Source: Roseiarcus sp963764955
Lineage (GTDB): Bacteria; Pseudomonadota; Alphaproteobacteria; Rhizobiales; Beijerinckiaceae
Assembly: GCA_963764955.1 (NCBI GenBank)
Contig: CAVXVE010000007.1
Location: 62,001 to 126,000 of the forward strand
Direction: 5' to 3'
DNA: 64,000 nt
Positions 17,676 through 25,829 of the stretch are shown here, one piece after another. Positions within the stretch are counted from its first letter, which is position 1. Each line of letters starts with the position of its first letter. Under the pieces are notes generated by a model. It was given only the letters and a program-made list of their open reading frames with translations. It ran no database searches and was not told the origin of the DNA. Both the position numbers and the translations under genes were made by a program.

Positions 17676-18467
17676 TCAACCGCCGGTAACAACCCGGGCG
17701 AACACCAGCACGTCCACCCGTTTCGCCCCCGCCCTGAGCAGCGCGCGGGACGCGGCGTTGGCGGTCGCCCCCGAGGTCAAAACGTCATCGACGAGCACGA
17801 CGTTAAGCCCGCGCACCACCGCGCCTTCAGCGATGCGGAATGCGCCCTGAACATTTTCGGCCCTTTGCGTCCGGCTTAAGCCCACCTGGCTGCGCGTCGC
17901 CTTGACCCGCCGAATCGCGGTCAGGTCGCACGGCTTCCCCGTCTGGCGGGAAATCTCGGCCGTCAGCGCGGCGGCCTGGTTGAACCGCCGCCGCCACAAT
18001 CGCAGAGCGTGGAGCGGCACCGGGGTCAGGAGATCGGCGTCGACCAGCACGTCGGCGCCGGCGCGCACCATCCAGCGGGCGATCGGCCGGGCGAGCTCGG
18101 CGCGGTCGGAATATTTGAGCCGGTGCACGAGCGTGCGCGCCGGGCCGTCCTCGAATCGCGCCGCCGCCCGGGCCCGGGCGAACGCCGGCGGATCGGCCAT
18201 CGCCTGCGGCGAGATGAGGCCCTGGCCGAGGTCGTGCTCAAACGGGGTGCCGAGGCGCTCGCAGAAGGGGCGCTCGATGAAGCGCATCGCGCTCCAGCAG
18301 CGCGGACACAGCGCGCCGTGCCGATCCGTCGCGGCGCGGCAGGCGAGGCATGTCGGCGGATAAAGCGTATCGAGCGCGGCGTGAGCCAGGCGCAGGAAGA
18401 ACGCGCCGGCGCGCCGCGCCGAACGCGAGCCTTCTTCATCCGCCCCCAGCGCCGGAAAAGCGTCCAT
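17676..18467 (-). CDS. comF: ComF-family phosphoribosyltransferase-like protein
   Basis: This 263-residue protein has an N-terminal double zinc ribbon (CLACRAA...LCPRCWSAM with a CxxC pair at each end). It also has a C-terminal PRPP-binding phosphoribosyltransferase fold with the motif LVDDVLTSGATANAASRALL. ComF proteins are needed for DNA uptake in naturally competent bacteria, where they act on incoming single-stranded DNA. In alphaproteobacteria the gene is widespread and its role less clear. It is the first gene of comF-grxC-DUF1178. Confidence 0.88.
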   Translation of the reverse strand: MDAFPALGADEEGSRSARRAGAFFLRLAHAALDTLYPPTCLACRAATDRHGALCPRCWSAMRFIERPFCERLGTPFEHDLGQGLISPQAMADPPAFARARAAARFEDGPARTLVHRLKYSDRAELARPIARWMVRAGADVLVDADLLTPVPLHALRLWRRRFNQAAALTAEISRQTGKPCDLTAIRRVKATRSQVGLSRTQRAENVQGAFRIAEGAVVRGLNVVLVDDVLTSGATANAASRALLRAGAKRVDVLVFARVVTGG

Positions 18468-18529
18468 GGCCGGAAGCTAGCGCGAATCAAAGCTTTGCGC
18501 GAGAGGCGTCGGGCGGATAAGGAGCGCGC

Positions 18530-19426
18530 ATGTCGCACCCGGCCTCGCCGCCGCAGATATTCGATCGAGGTCTGATCAATCGGCGTCTCGATCGCGCCTG
18601 GGCGCGGGTCCGCACTGGCGCTCAGGCGGACTTCCTCATCGCCAGGGCCGCCGAGGATCTCCGCGACCGGCTGTCGCTGGTCAAACGGCGCTTCGCCCTC
18701 GCCGCCGACTTCGGCTCTCCCGGCCCGCATGGCGCGGCCGCGCTCGCGGCCGGCGGCCAGGTCGATTGCGTCGTCAGGCTCGCCCCGACCGAGGCGAGCC
18801 TGGGGGAGGGCGATTTCCTGCCAGCCGTCGGCGATCTCGAGCGCGTCCCGGCCGCGGACGGGCGTCTCGATCTCGCCGTCTCGCTGCTCGCGCTGCAGAC
18901 GGTGAACGACCTGCCGGGCGCGCTCTTGCAGATGCGGCGCGCGCTGAAGGCCGACGGCCTTCTGATCGCGGCGTTGATCGGGGGCGAGACGCTGACCGAG
19001 CTCAGGCAAAGCCTCACCATCGCCGAGAGCGAGATCCTTGGCGGCGCTTCACCCCGAGTCGCCCCGTTCGTCGACGTGCGCGCGCTTGGCGGACTTGCCC
19101 AGCGCGCGGGCCTGGCGCTACCGGTCGTCGATCTCGACCGTGCGGTCGTCCGCTACCCGGACATGTTCGCGCTGCTCGCCGACCTGCGCGCGATGGGGGC
19201 TGCCAACGCGCTGCAGGCGCGCAGCCGCAAGCCCCTGCGCCGCGAGGTCCTGGCGAGCGCGGCCGCCGTCTATGCCGAGCGCTTCGCCGATCCGGACGGG
19301 CGCCTGCGCGCGACCTTCGACCTCGTGTGGCTCGCGGCCTGGGCGCCGCATGAGAGCCAGCCGAAGCCGCTTAAGCCGGGGTCGGCGACGGCGCGGCTCG
19401 CCGACGCCCTGAAGCGGCGGAGTTGA
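18530..19426 (+). CDS. SAM-dependent methyltransferase (NDUFAF5/BioC-like)
   Basis: This 298-residue protein starts with IFDRGLINRRLDRAWARV, the hallmark N-terminus of the NDUFAF5-like group. It has a poorly conserved SAM loop (LAADFGSPGPHGAAALA), VSLLALQTVNDLPGALLQMR as motif IV/post-IV, and the conserved LLIAALIGGETLTELRQ. The human relative hydroxylates or modifies an Arg of a complex I subunit, and bacterial members are often annotated as BioC-like. ATG 18530 has AAGGAG upstream. It is divergent from comF, a common alphaproteobacterial arrangement. Confidence 0.82.
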   Translation: MSHPASPPQIFDRGLINRRLDRAWARVRTGAQADFLIARAAEDLRDRLSLVKRRFALAADFGSPGPHGAAALAAGGQVDCVVRLAPTEASLGEGDFLPAVGDLERVPAADGRLDLAVSLLALQTVNDLPGALLQMRRALKADGLLIAALIGGETLTELRQSLTIAESEILGGASPRVAPFVDVRALGGLAQRAGLALPVVDLDRAVVRYPDMFALLADLRAMGAANALQARSRKPLRREVLASAAAVYAERFADPDGRLRATFDLVWLAAWAPHESQPKPLKPGSATARLADALKRRS

Positions 19427-19432
19427 GTGATC

Positions 19433-20365
19433 TCAACTTGCGCTTGCGCTCGGCGCCCCGAGGCCAGCCGGAGACGCTTTTGCTGAACGCACCGCGCGCC
19501 CGGTAAGGGCGACGCCGCCGAGCACGAGGCCCAGTCCCGCCCAGGCCGAGGGCGCTATCGGTTCGCCGAGCGCGACCGCTCCGCCGACGACGCCGATCAC
19601 GGGCGCGATATAGTTGTTGAGGCTGGCGAAGGTCGCCCCCTCGTCGTGCACCAGCCGGAAATAGACATAATAGGCGAGCGCCGTGTTGAAGACGCCGAGC
19701 GCGCCCATTGCGAGCGCCGGCGCGAGTGGAATCTGGAACGCCGCTGCGAGCGGCGGAAGCTTGCCGAACACGAGCCCGACCAGCGCAAGCGCAAGCGTCG
19801 AGAGCGTCATCGACGCGGTCACCGCTCGTACGGCGCCGATCTCTCTCGTGGCCGCCCCCGAGATGATCGCTCCCGTTCCGTAAGCGACGGCCGCAGCCAG
19901 AGCGAAGGCCCGTCCCAGGACGGAGTGTCCTGCGCTCCCCGCTCCTGGCGACCAGAACGCGACGCCGACCCCGACGAAGCCGACCGCGAGGCCAAGTGCC
20001 GCGAGCCAGGTCCATCGGTCGCGCGATCCGAGAAACCGGCCGAACAGGAAGACGAAGATGGGCTGGGCGCCCATCATCAACGCCATGTCGGCGCTCGTGG
20101 TCAGAGTCGCGGCCTTGGCGAGGAGGATGAAGGGAACGACCTGCCCGATCAGCGCGAGCGCGAGAAGGTTTGCCCATAGTCCCGGCCTCGACCCAGGCCA
20201 GACCTTGCCCGAAAGCGCGCTCGTCAGCAGCATCGCCGCCGCCGCCACGCCGACGCGCGCGAGCGCGAAATCGAACGGATCGAAGGCGCGCGAGGCGATC
20301 TTGATCAGAAGAAAGGACGAGCCCCAGAGGAAGGACAGAAAGGCCAGCGCCGCATAGGCCGCCAT
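19433..20365 (-). CDS. DMT-superfamily EamA transporter
   Basis: This 310-residue inner-membrane protein has ten hydrophobic helices in two EamA repeats. Landmarks are FLSFLWGSSFLLIKIA at the start of repeat 1, ADMALMMGAQPIFVFLFGRFL in its second half, YGTGAIISGAA opening repeat 2 and NNYIAPVIGVVGGAVALGEP, the hallmark near the end. Such transporters export amino acids or other metabolites; the substrate is unknown. It is convergent with the methyltransferase gene. Confidence 0.85.
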   Translation of the reverse strand: MAAYAALAFLSFLWGSSFLLIKIASRAFDPFDFALARVGVAAAAMLLTSALSGKVWPGSRPGLWANLLALALIGQVVPFILLAKAATLTTSADMALMMGAQPIFVFLFGRFLGSRDRWTWLAALGLAVGFVGVGVAFWSPGAGSAGHSVLGRAFALAAAVAYGTGAIISGAATREIGAVRAVTASMTLSTLALALVGLVFGKLPPLAAAFQIPLAPALAMGALGVFNTALAYYVYFRLVHDEGATFASLNNYIAPVIGVVGGAVALGEPIAPSAWAGLGLVLGGVALTGRAVRSAKASPAGLGAPSASAS

Positions 20366-20666
20366 GGAGCTCTCGAGGATCTGGAAGAGGCGATTCGGGC
20401 GTTATGCGGGGTCGGGATTTAGCGGGCGCGCAGGACGCTCCCGGGAGAGTGGCTCGGCGCTGCGCCTAGTCTAACGGCATTTTACCGGCGCGGCCTAATG
20501 TTTTCAGGGACTTGAGACCCCGTTTAGTTCCGCCCTCGAGATCGCTGGCGTTGGCCCCGGCGCGGCCGTGCGGGCTCTGATAATAACATATTATATACGT
20601 GTTATAGAAAAAGCAGCGCCGCCCCATCCGACAGCAAATTGCTCTACGGGGCTCGGATCGCGGACG
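20366..20666. other. Intergenic region with AT-rich inverted repeat
   Basis: This 300-bp gap lies between the EamA gene and the orphan antitoxin. It contains an AT-rich patch with ATAACA (20583-20588) and TGTTAT (20600-20605), 6-bp arms 11 bp apart, plausible as a dimeric regulator site upstream of the EamA gene. There is no toxin gene here although a VapC-like partner would be expected after the antitoxin. Confidence 0.35.
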
Positions 20667-20909
20667 TCAACTTAAATTCCGCGCCAAGGCCAAATCACGC
20701 AGCCTGCCCCAGGACGCACCGCGCATGTCGGCCTGCAGCCCCTTGCCCTTGAAGCTGGCTCGCCGGAGCTTGAACGGCGCGCCAGGCTTGGTCTCGGTTA
20801 CGACGCGGCGCCCTCGCTCCACCAGCGCGCGCAACGTGACCCCCTCGCGCTCGGCAAGCTTACGAGCTTCACGAAGAAGCGGATCCGAAATTTCTATGGT
20901 TGTCTTCAT
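20667..20909 (-). CDS. VapB-like (DUF2191) antitoxin without adjacent toxin
   Basis: This 80-residue protein starts MKTTIEISDPLLREARKLAE, the ribbon-helix-helix-type N-terminus of DUF2191/VapB antitoxins. It continues with LRALVERGRRVV, and FKLRRASFKGKGLQ is the conserved toxin-contact tail. A VapC PIN-domain toxin normally follows, but the next 300 bp hold none, so this is an orphan or decayed pair. The last 10 residues may be altered. ATG 20909 is preferred because the promoter and operator lie immediately upstream. Confidence 0.75.
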   Translation of the reverse strand: MKTTIEISDPLLREARKLAEREGVTLRALVERGRRVVTETKPGAPFKLRRASFKGKGLQADMRGASWGRLRDLALARNLS

Positions 20910-20932
20910 GACCCGTATGTATGGGATATGAG

Positions 20933-20975
20933 ATATGGGCGCCCATATTATACAATGCGCCAGTCTGAAGAGCAA
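20933..20975 (-). promoter_or_regulatory. Antitoxin promoter with overlapping palindromic operator
   Basis: On the minus strand a -35 TTGCTC (20970-20975) and a perfect -10 TATAAT (20947-20952) are 17 bp apart. A perfect 16-bp palindrome, ATATGGGCGCCCATAT (20933-20948), overlaps the -10 and the start-site region, 24 bp before the antitoxin ATG. This is the expected layout for autorepression by an RHH-type antitoxin. Confidence 0.6.
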
Positions 20976-20999
20976 CCAGGGCCGGCCTCGCCTTGCCGG

Positions 21000-23900
21000 T
21001 CAACGGAAATTGCGTCCCGCCGGCATCGCTTCGGCGACGTTCACTGGCTCCGGCGGCGCGCCGGGCGGGGCGCGCGGGTCGTCCAGCCGAGGCGGCTGAG
21101 CGAAGCGATTGCCTTGCCGCTTTCGGGTTTCCGTCGGCTCCGTCCGGTGCGCTTCGTCGGCGCGTGCAAGAGCGCCGATCGTGGGGCCCGCCTCCGACAG
21201 AAGCCCGAGCATCGGCGTCAAGTCGTTCATGCGTTCGGCGACGATATGAATGACCCGTTGCTCGCTCTGCAATTTCCCGGTCACCGCGACGAAACGTGCG
21301 CCAAGAACGATCGCGCGCAGACGTTCGAAGACTTTCGGCCACACGATTATGTTGGCGACGCCCGTCTCGTCCTCGAGCGTCATGAAGATGACGCCCCCGG
21401 CGGTGCCTGGCCGCTGGCGCACCAGCACGAGGCCAGCGACCGTGACGCGCTCGCCGTTCCTGATCGAGCGCAGCGCCTCGGAGCGCAGGACGCCGCGCGC
21501 GGTGAGGCGGGCGCGCATGAACGAGGCCGGATGCGCCTTGAGCGATAGCGACAAACGCCGATAATCCTCGACCACATGCGCGCCGAGCGGCATCGGCGCC
21601 AGTCGCGCGTCCGGCTCCATTTCCCGCGCCGGGCGGCTCGCGAACAGCGGCAGATCGTCCTGGTCGCCGACCCGGTCGAGGCCGCGCACCGCCCATAGAG
21701 CCTCACGCCGGTCGAGGCCGAGCGAGCGGAAGGCGTCGGCGTCGGCAAGCTTTTCCAAGACGGCCGAACTCAAGCCGCTGCGCAGCCACAAGTCGCGCAC
21801 CGAATCATAAGCCTCGCCGCGCCGCTCCACGAGCCGGCGCATGTCCTTCTCCTTGACGCCGACGATCTGCCTGAGACCTAAGCGCACCGCATGGGTCGAG
21901 CGGATGTGCGGCGCCATCTCGGCGTGGCGGGGATGGATGCCCCCGGTTCCGTCATTGCGAGCCATAGGGTGTCGAAAGACGCCCGTCCTTCCGGACGGGC
22001 TATGGCGAAGCAATCCAGGGGAGCGTAGGGCGCTCTTCGGCCCCTGGATTGCTTCGTCACCGCGGGTCAAGCCCGCGGGTTCCTCGCAATGACGACTGAG
22101 GTTCGATCCGATTGCTTCATGCTCTAAGGGGGAAGGAATAAGCGGTTCCAGCGTGCAATCCCAATCGGACAGGTTCACGTCGACTTCACGCAACTCGACC
22201 CCGTGCTCGCGCGCATCGCGCACGAGCTGGGCGGGCGCGTAGAAGCCGAGCGGCTGGGCGTTCAGCATCGCCGCGGCGAAGACATCCGGGTAACGGCATT
22301 TCATCCAGCACGAATCGTAGACGAGCAGCGCGAAGCTCGCCGCATGGCTCTCGGGAAAGCCGTATTCGCCGAAGCCCTCGATCTGATGAAAGCAGCGCTC
22401 GGCGAATTCCCGGTCGTAGCCCTTGGCCGCCATGCCCTCGACCATCTTCTCCTGAAACGTCTGGATCGTTCCGGCCCGGCGAAAGGTCGCCATCGCGCGG
22501 CGCAACTTGTCGGCTTCCGAGGGCGTGAAGCCGGCGGCGACGATCGCGATCTTCATCGCCTGCTCCTGGAACAGCGGCACGCCGAGCGTCTTCTTTAGCA
22601 CCGCCTCTAACTCGGGCGAGGGATAGGAGACCTCTTCGAGGCCCTGCCGGCGGCGCAAATAGGGATGCACCATGTCGCCCTGGATCGGACCGGGGCGCAC
22701 GATCGCAACCTCGATGACGAGATCGTAGAAGCTCGCGGGCTTGAGCCGCGGCAGCATCGACATCTGCGCGCGGCTTTCGATCTGGAACACACCGATCGTG
22801 TCGGCGCGCTCAATCATCGCATAGACGCACGCCTCCTCGGGAGGGATATTCCCCAGAGTGAGCCGCTCGCCGTAATGCCTGTCGAGAAGGTCGAAGCCTT
22901 TGCTCAGCGCCGTCAGCATGCCGAGCGCCAGCACGTCGACCTTGAGAAGACCAAGCGCGTCGAGATCGTCCTTGTCCCACTCGACCATCGTGCGCTTGTC
23001 CATCGCCGTGTTCATCACCGGCGCGACTTCGTCGAGCCGGTCGCGGGTGATGACGAAGCCGCCGCTGTGTTGAGTGAGATGGCGCGGAAAGCCGATCAGC
23101 GCCTTCGCCATGGTGAGCGCAAGCTTGAGCGTCGGATCGACGGGATCAAGCCCTGCCGCGCGCACACGGGTCTCGCCGATCGGCGCTGTTTCCTGGCCCC
23201 AGGCGGTTCCGTTGAGGGCGGCGACGACGTCGTCGGAGAGGCCGAAGACCTTGGCCGTCTCGCGGATCGCCGAGCGCGTGCGATAGGTGATCACCGCGGC
23301 CGCGAGGCTGGCGCGCTCTCGCCCGTAGCGATCGTAGATATACTGGATCACCTCCTCGCGCCGCTCGTGCTCGAAGTCGACGTCGATGTCGGGAGGCTCG
23401 TTGCGCTCGGGCGAGATGAAGCGTTCGAACAGAAGATCGAAACGCGCCGGATCGATCTCGGTGATCCCGAGGCAATAGCAGACGGCGGAATTGGCCGCCG
23501 AGCCGCGGCCCTGGCAGAGGATTCCCTTCGAGCGCGCGAAGCGCACGATGTCGTGCACGGTGAGGAAGTAAGGGGCGTAATCGAGCGCGGCGATCAATTT
23601 CAGCTCATGCGCCAGCGCTTCCCGCGTGCGCTCCGGAACGCCGCCGGGATAGCGCTCGCGGGCGCCCGCCTGAACGAAGGCTTCGAGCGCTTCCTGCGCC
23701 GTCGCATAGCCTTGGCGCAGCTCTTCGGGATAGCAATGCTTAAGTTCGTCGAGGCTGAACTCGAGGCTGTCGAGGAAGCGGATCGTCTCGGCGAGGGCTT
23801 GAGGCGCCTCGGCGAACAGCCGCGCCATTTCGCGCGGGGATTTGAGATGGCGCTCGGCGTTGGCTTGCGTGAGAAGGCCCGCGGCCTCGAGCGTGGTTTT

Positions 23901-24602
23901 CTCGCGGATGCAGGCGAGCACGTCGGCGAGCGCGCGCCGCTCGGGCGCATGCATCAGCGCGTCATTGGTCGCGATCAGCGGCGCCTGAACGGTGCGCGCG
24001 AGCGCAACCCGCCGCGCCAGCGCGCCGCGCATGTCCGCGCCATAGGCGAGGCTCGCGCCGATCCACAGGCGCTCGCCGAAGGCTTCGCGCAGAAGGGCGA
24101 TGGCCGCGCCCTCACCCCGACCCTCTCCCGATAGCCTGTCGAGAGACGGGCGTTCTTCCGAACACCCTATGGGGAGAGGGGGCGAAGGGGAGAGGGAAGG
24201 CATCGCGACGACCTGCAACCCTTCGCTCCGCTCCAGAAGGTCGTCGAGCCTGAGCCAGCATTCGCCTTTCGGCGCGCGCTTATTGCCCTCGGTCAGGATG
24301 CGGCAGAGCCGGCCGTAAGCCGCGCGGTCCTTCGGGTAAACGAGCGCGTCCGGCGCGCCATCGACGAAGGCGAGCCGCGCGCCGGGAACGACCCGCATGG
24401 CTCCCATCGCCTCGGCGTTTTCGCGCGCGAATGTGTGCGCGCGCACGATTCCGGCGAGCGTGTTGCGGTCGGCGATCCCGATTCCGGCAAGGCCGAGCTC
24501 GGCGGCGCGCGCGACCATCTCCTCAGGGTGAGAGGCGCCGCGCAGAAACGAGAAATTGGTCGTCGCCGCGAGTTCAGCGAACCGCGGCTCAAGCCGGATC
24601 AA
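21000..24602 (-). CDS. dnaE2: Error-prone DNA polymerase DnaE2, with two repeat-derived insertions
   Basis: DnaE2 is an alternative C-family polymerase alpha used for SOS translesion synthesis with ImuA/ImuB. The 1200-residue protein has the PHP domain at the start (ATTNFSFLRGASHPEEMV) and the catalytic Asp motif PPDIDVDFEHERREEVIQ near residue 400. QHSGGFVITRDRLDEVAPV, FGEYGFPESHAASFALLVY and an OB-fold tail follow. Two stretches are foreign: about residues 136-165 and 836-883 are translated dispersed repeats, which helps make the protein longer than usual (about 1050-1100). No imuA/imuB genes are adjacent. A LexA box lies 36 bp upstream. Confidence 0.92.
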   Translation of the reverse strand: MIRLEPRFAELAATTNFSFLRGASHPEEMVARAAELGLAGIGIADRNTLAGIVRAHTFARENAEAMGAMRVVPGARLAFVDGAPDALVYPKDRAAYGRLCRILTEGNKRAPKGECWLRLDDLLERSEGLQVVAMPSLSPSPPLPIGCSEERPSLDRLSGEGRGEGAAIALLREAFGERLWIGASLAYGADMRGALARRVALARTVQAPLIATNDALMHAPERRALADVLACIREKTTLEAAGLLTQANAERHLKSPREMARLFAEAPQALAETIRFLDSLEFSLDELKHCYPEELRQGYATAQEALEAFVQAGARERYPGGVPERTREALAHELKLIAALDYAPYFLTVHDIVRFARSKGILCQGRGSAANSAVCYCLGITEIDPARFDLLFERFISPERNEPPDIDVDFEHERREEVIQYIYDRYGRERASLAAAVITYRTRSAIRETAKVFGLSDDVVAALNGTAWGQETAPIGETRVRAAGLDPVDPTLKLALTMAKALIGFPRHLTQHSGGFVITRDRLDEVAPVMNTAMDKRTMVEWDKDDLDALGLLKVDVLALGMLTALSKGFDLLDRHYGERLTLGNIPPEEACVYAMIERADTIGVFQIESRAQMSMLPRLKPASFYDLVIEVAIVRPGPIQGDMVHPYLRRRQGLEEVSYPSPELEAVLKKTLGVPLFQEQAMKIAIVAAGFTPSEADKLRRAMATFRRAGTIQTFQEKMVEGMAAKGYDREFAERCFHQIEGFGEYGFPESHAASFALLVYDSCWMKCRYPDVFAAAMLNAQPLGFYAPAQLVRDAREHGVELREVDVNLSDWDCTLEPLIPSPLEHEAIGSNLSRHCEEPAGLTRGDEAIQGPKSALRSPGLLRHSPSGRTGVFRHPMARNDGTGGIHPRHAEMAPHIRSTHAVRLGLRQIVGVKEKDMRRLVERRGEAYDSVRDLWLRSGLSSAVLEKLADADAFRSLGLDRREALWAVRGLDRVGDQDDLPLFASRPAREMEPDARLAPMPLGAHVVEDYRRLSLSLKAHPASFMRARLTARGVLRSEALRSIRNGERVTVAGLVLVRQRPGTAGGVIFMTLEDETGVANIIVWPKVFERLRAIVLGARFVAVTGKLQSEQRVIHIVAERMNDLTPMLGLLSEAGPTIGALARADEAHRTEPTETRKRQGNRFAQPPRLDDPRAPPGAPPEPVNVAEAMPAGRNFR
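21951..22093. repeat. Dispersed palindromic repeat (family A) inside dnaE2
   Basis: The element is bounded by GTCATTGCGAG (21951-21961) and its inverse CTCGCAATGAC (22083-22093). Inner arms are GAAGCAATCCAGGGG and CCCCTGGATTGCTTC. A related copy lies at 55631-55720. In this copy a ~44-bp sub-palindrome flanked by CCATAG/CTATGG (21962-22005) is nested in the left half. It is translated in frame within DnaE2, giving the familiar HCEEPAGLTRGDEAIQ-type peptide. Confidence 0.8.
24109..24197. repeat. Dispersed 'CCCTCTCCC' repeat (family B) inside dnaE2
   Basis: This element runs CCTCACCCCGACCCTCTCCC ... GGGAGAGGGGGCGAAGGGG and contains, between its two arms, a 42-bp core ATAG...CTATGG (24131-24172). 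That core is nearly the same as the core nested in the family A copy 2.1 kb away. It is read through in frame, adding about 30 residues near residue 150 of DnaE2. Confidence 0.75.
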
Positions 24603-24638
24603 GGCGCCGCTCCTCGTGCCTTGCGAGAATAGTCGCTA

Positions 24639-24653
24639 GAACAAAGATAGAAC
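24639..24653 (-). promoter_or_regulatory. LexA (SOS) box upstream of dnaE2
   Basis: On the minus strand the site reads GTTC-TATCTTT-GTTC, an exact match to the direct-repeat GTTC-N7-GTTC box known for LexA of Alphaproteobacteria. It lies 36 bp before the dnaE2 start, an appropriate place for SOS repression. Confidence 0.85.
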
Positions 24654-24747
24654 GACGGCTGGCAGGAAGACAAGCGCCAACGCTTTTGCCCGAGTTTTGG
24701 CCCGAAGGGACTGCGCGTCTCTCGCCAGTCTCGCGATGGAGAGCTTC

Positions 24748-25751
24748 TTACGTCCTTTTCGCCGCCGCGCCCTCGGCCAGGCGCGCCATCGCGTCGAAGA
24801 AGAGACCGCGGAAGCGCTCGGCCTCGACGGCGACGGCGACTTCGCTGTTGGCGAGGCGGCCCCACTGGCCGCGCCAGTCGACGATCGTGGCGCCGGTCGT
24901 CAGGCGCCCCGTGGTCTCGACATCGACCGCTGCGCGGCGCGTTTCGACCAGGGTCGGATCGAGCGCCACGGCGACCGCGAGCGGGTCGTGCATGGTGAAA
25001 ATGCGCTTGCCCAGGATTTTCTCCATGCGCTCGAAATAGAAGCGCGACGCGTCCTCGAGAAAGCGGGCGAGCTTGGCCCCATGCGGCCTGCCGGCGATGC
25101 GCGAGCCGATCGCCGCGACATCGCGCTCGTCGATGATCGTCTTGCGGGTGACGTCGAGACCGATCGCGATCACTGGCGCTCCGCCAACGCCGCCGAAAGC
25201 GCGAAAGACGATGCGCGCCGCCTCCGGATCGTGCCAGATGTTGAACTCGGCCGAAGGCGTCACATTGCCCGGCTCCGCATAAGCGCCGCCCATGATGACG
25301 AAGCGCTTGACGAGGCGCGGCAGCTCGGGCTCGCGCATGACGGCGAGCGCGATATTGGTGAGCGGCCCCACCGCGCAGAGAACGAGCCGCCCGGCATGCG
25401 AACGCGCCGCGCCGATGATCGAATCCGCCGCATGCGACGCCTGCCGCGGATCTCGTCCGGCTCAGGCAGGACCGCATGGCCAAGGCCGGTCTCGCCGTGG
25501 ATTTCGCTTGCATCCCTGACCGCATTGGCGATCGCCGTTCCCGCGCCCGGCCAGACGGGGATATCCGCTCGCCCCGCGAGCGCGAGGACCGCCCGCGTGT
25601 TGCGCGTCGCGGCCGCGAGCGAAACGTTGCCGACCACGGTCGAGACGCCGAGGATCTGCGCTTGCGTCTGGGCGCAGGCGTAGAGCAGCGCGAAGGCGTC
25701 GTCGATGCCGGTGTCGACGTCGATGATGAGAGGCTCAGGTTGCTCAGACAT
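24748..25751 (-). CDS. Nucleoside hydrolase (IunH family), one-base frameshift
   Basis: The enzyme hydrolyses the N-glycosidic bond of nucleosides for salvage. The N-terminal part has the Ca-binding motif IIDVDTGIDDAFALLYA and VVGNVSLAAATRNTRAVL. The C-terminal part has VGPLTNIALAVMREPEL, RFVIMGGAYAEPGNVTPSAEFNIWHDPEAA and MHDPLAVAVALDP. The two are in different frames, and a one-base change near 25443-25450 joins them (EIR..QASHAADSIIGAAR in the restored frame). A full-length protein would be about 334 residues, as expected for the family. Confidence 0.87.
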
Positions 25752-25829
25752 GGCGTCAATCTCTCCTCGATTTCCTGCGCCTGCGCTACTGGATGCGACG
25801 CGACATTCTCGCCGGGCGCGGGGACAGGA

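Noticed and set aside
22665..24134. 489-codon open frame antisense to dnaE2
   Set aside because: The opposite strand encodes clear DnaE2 motifs throughout; this frame has no family features.
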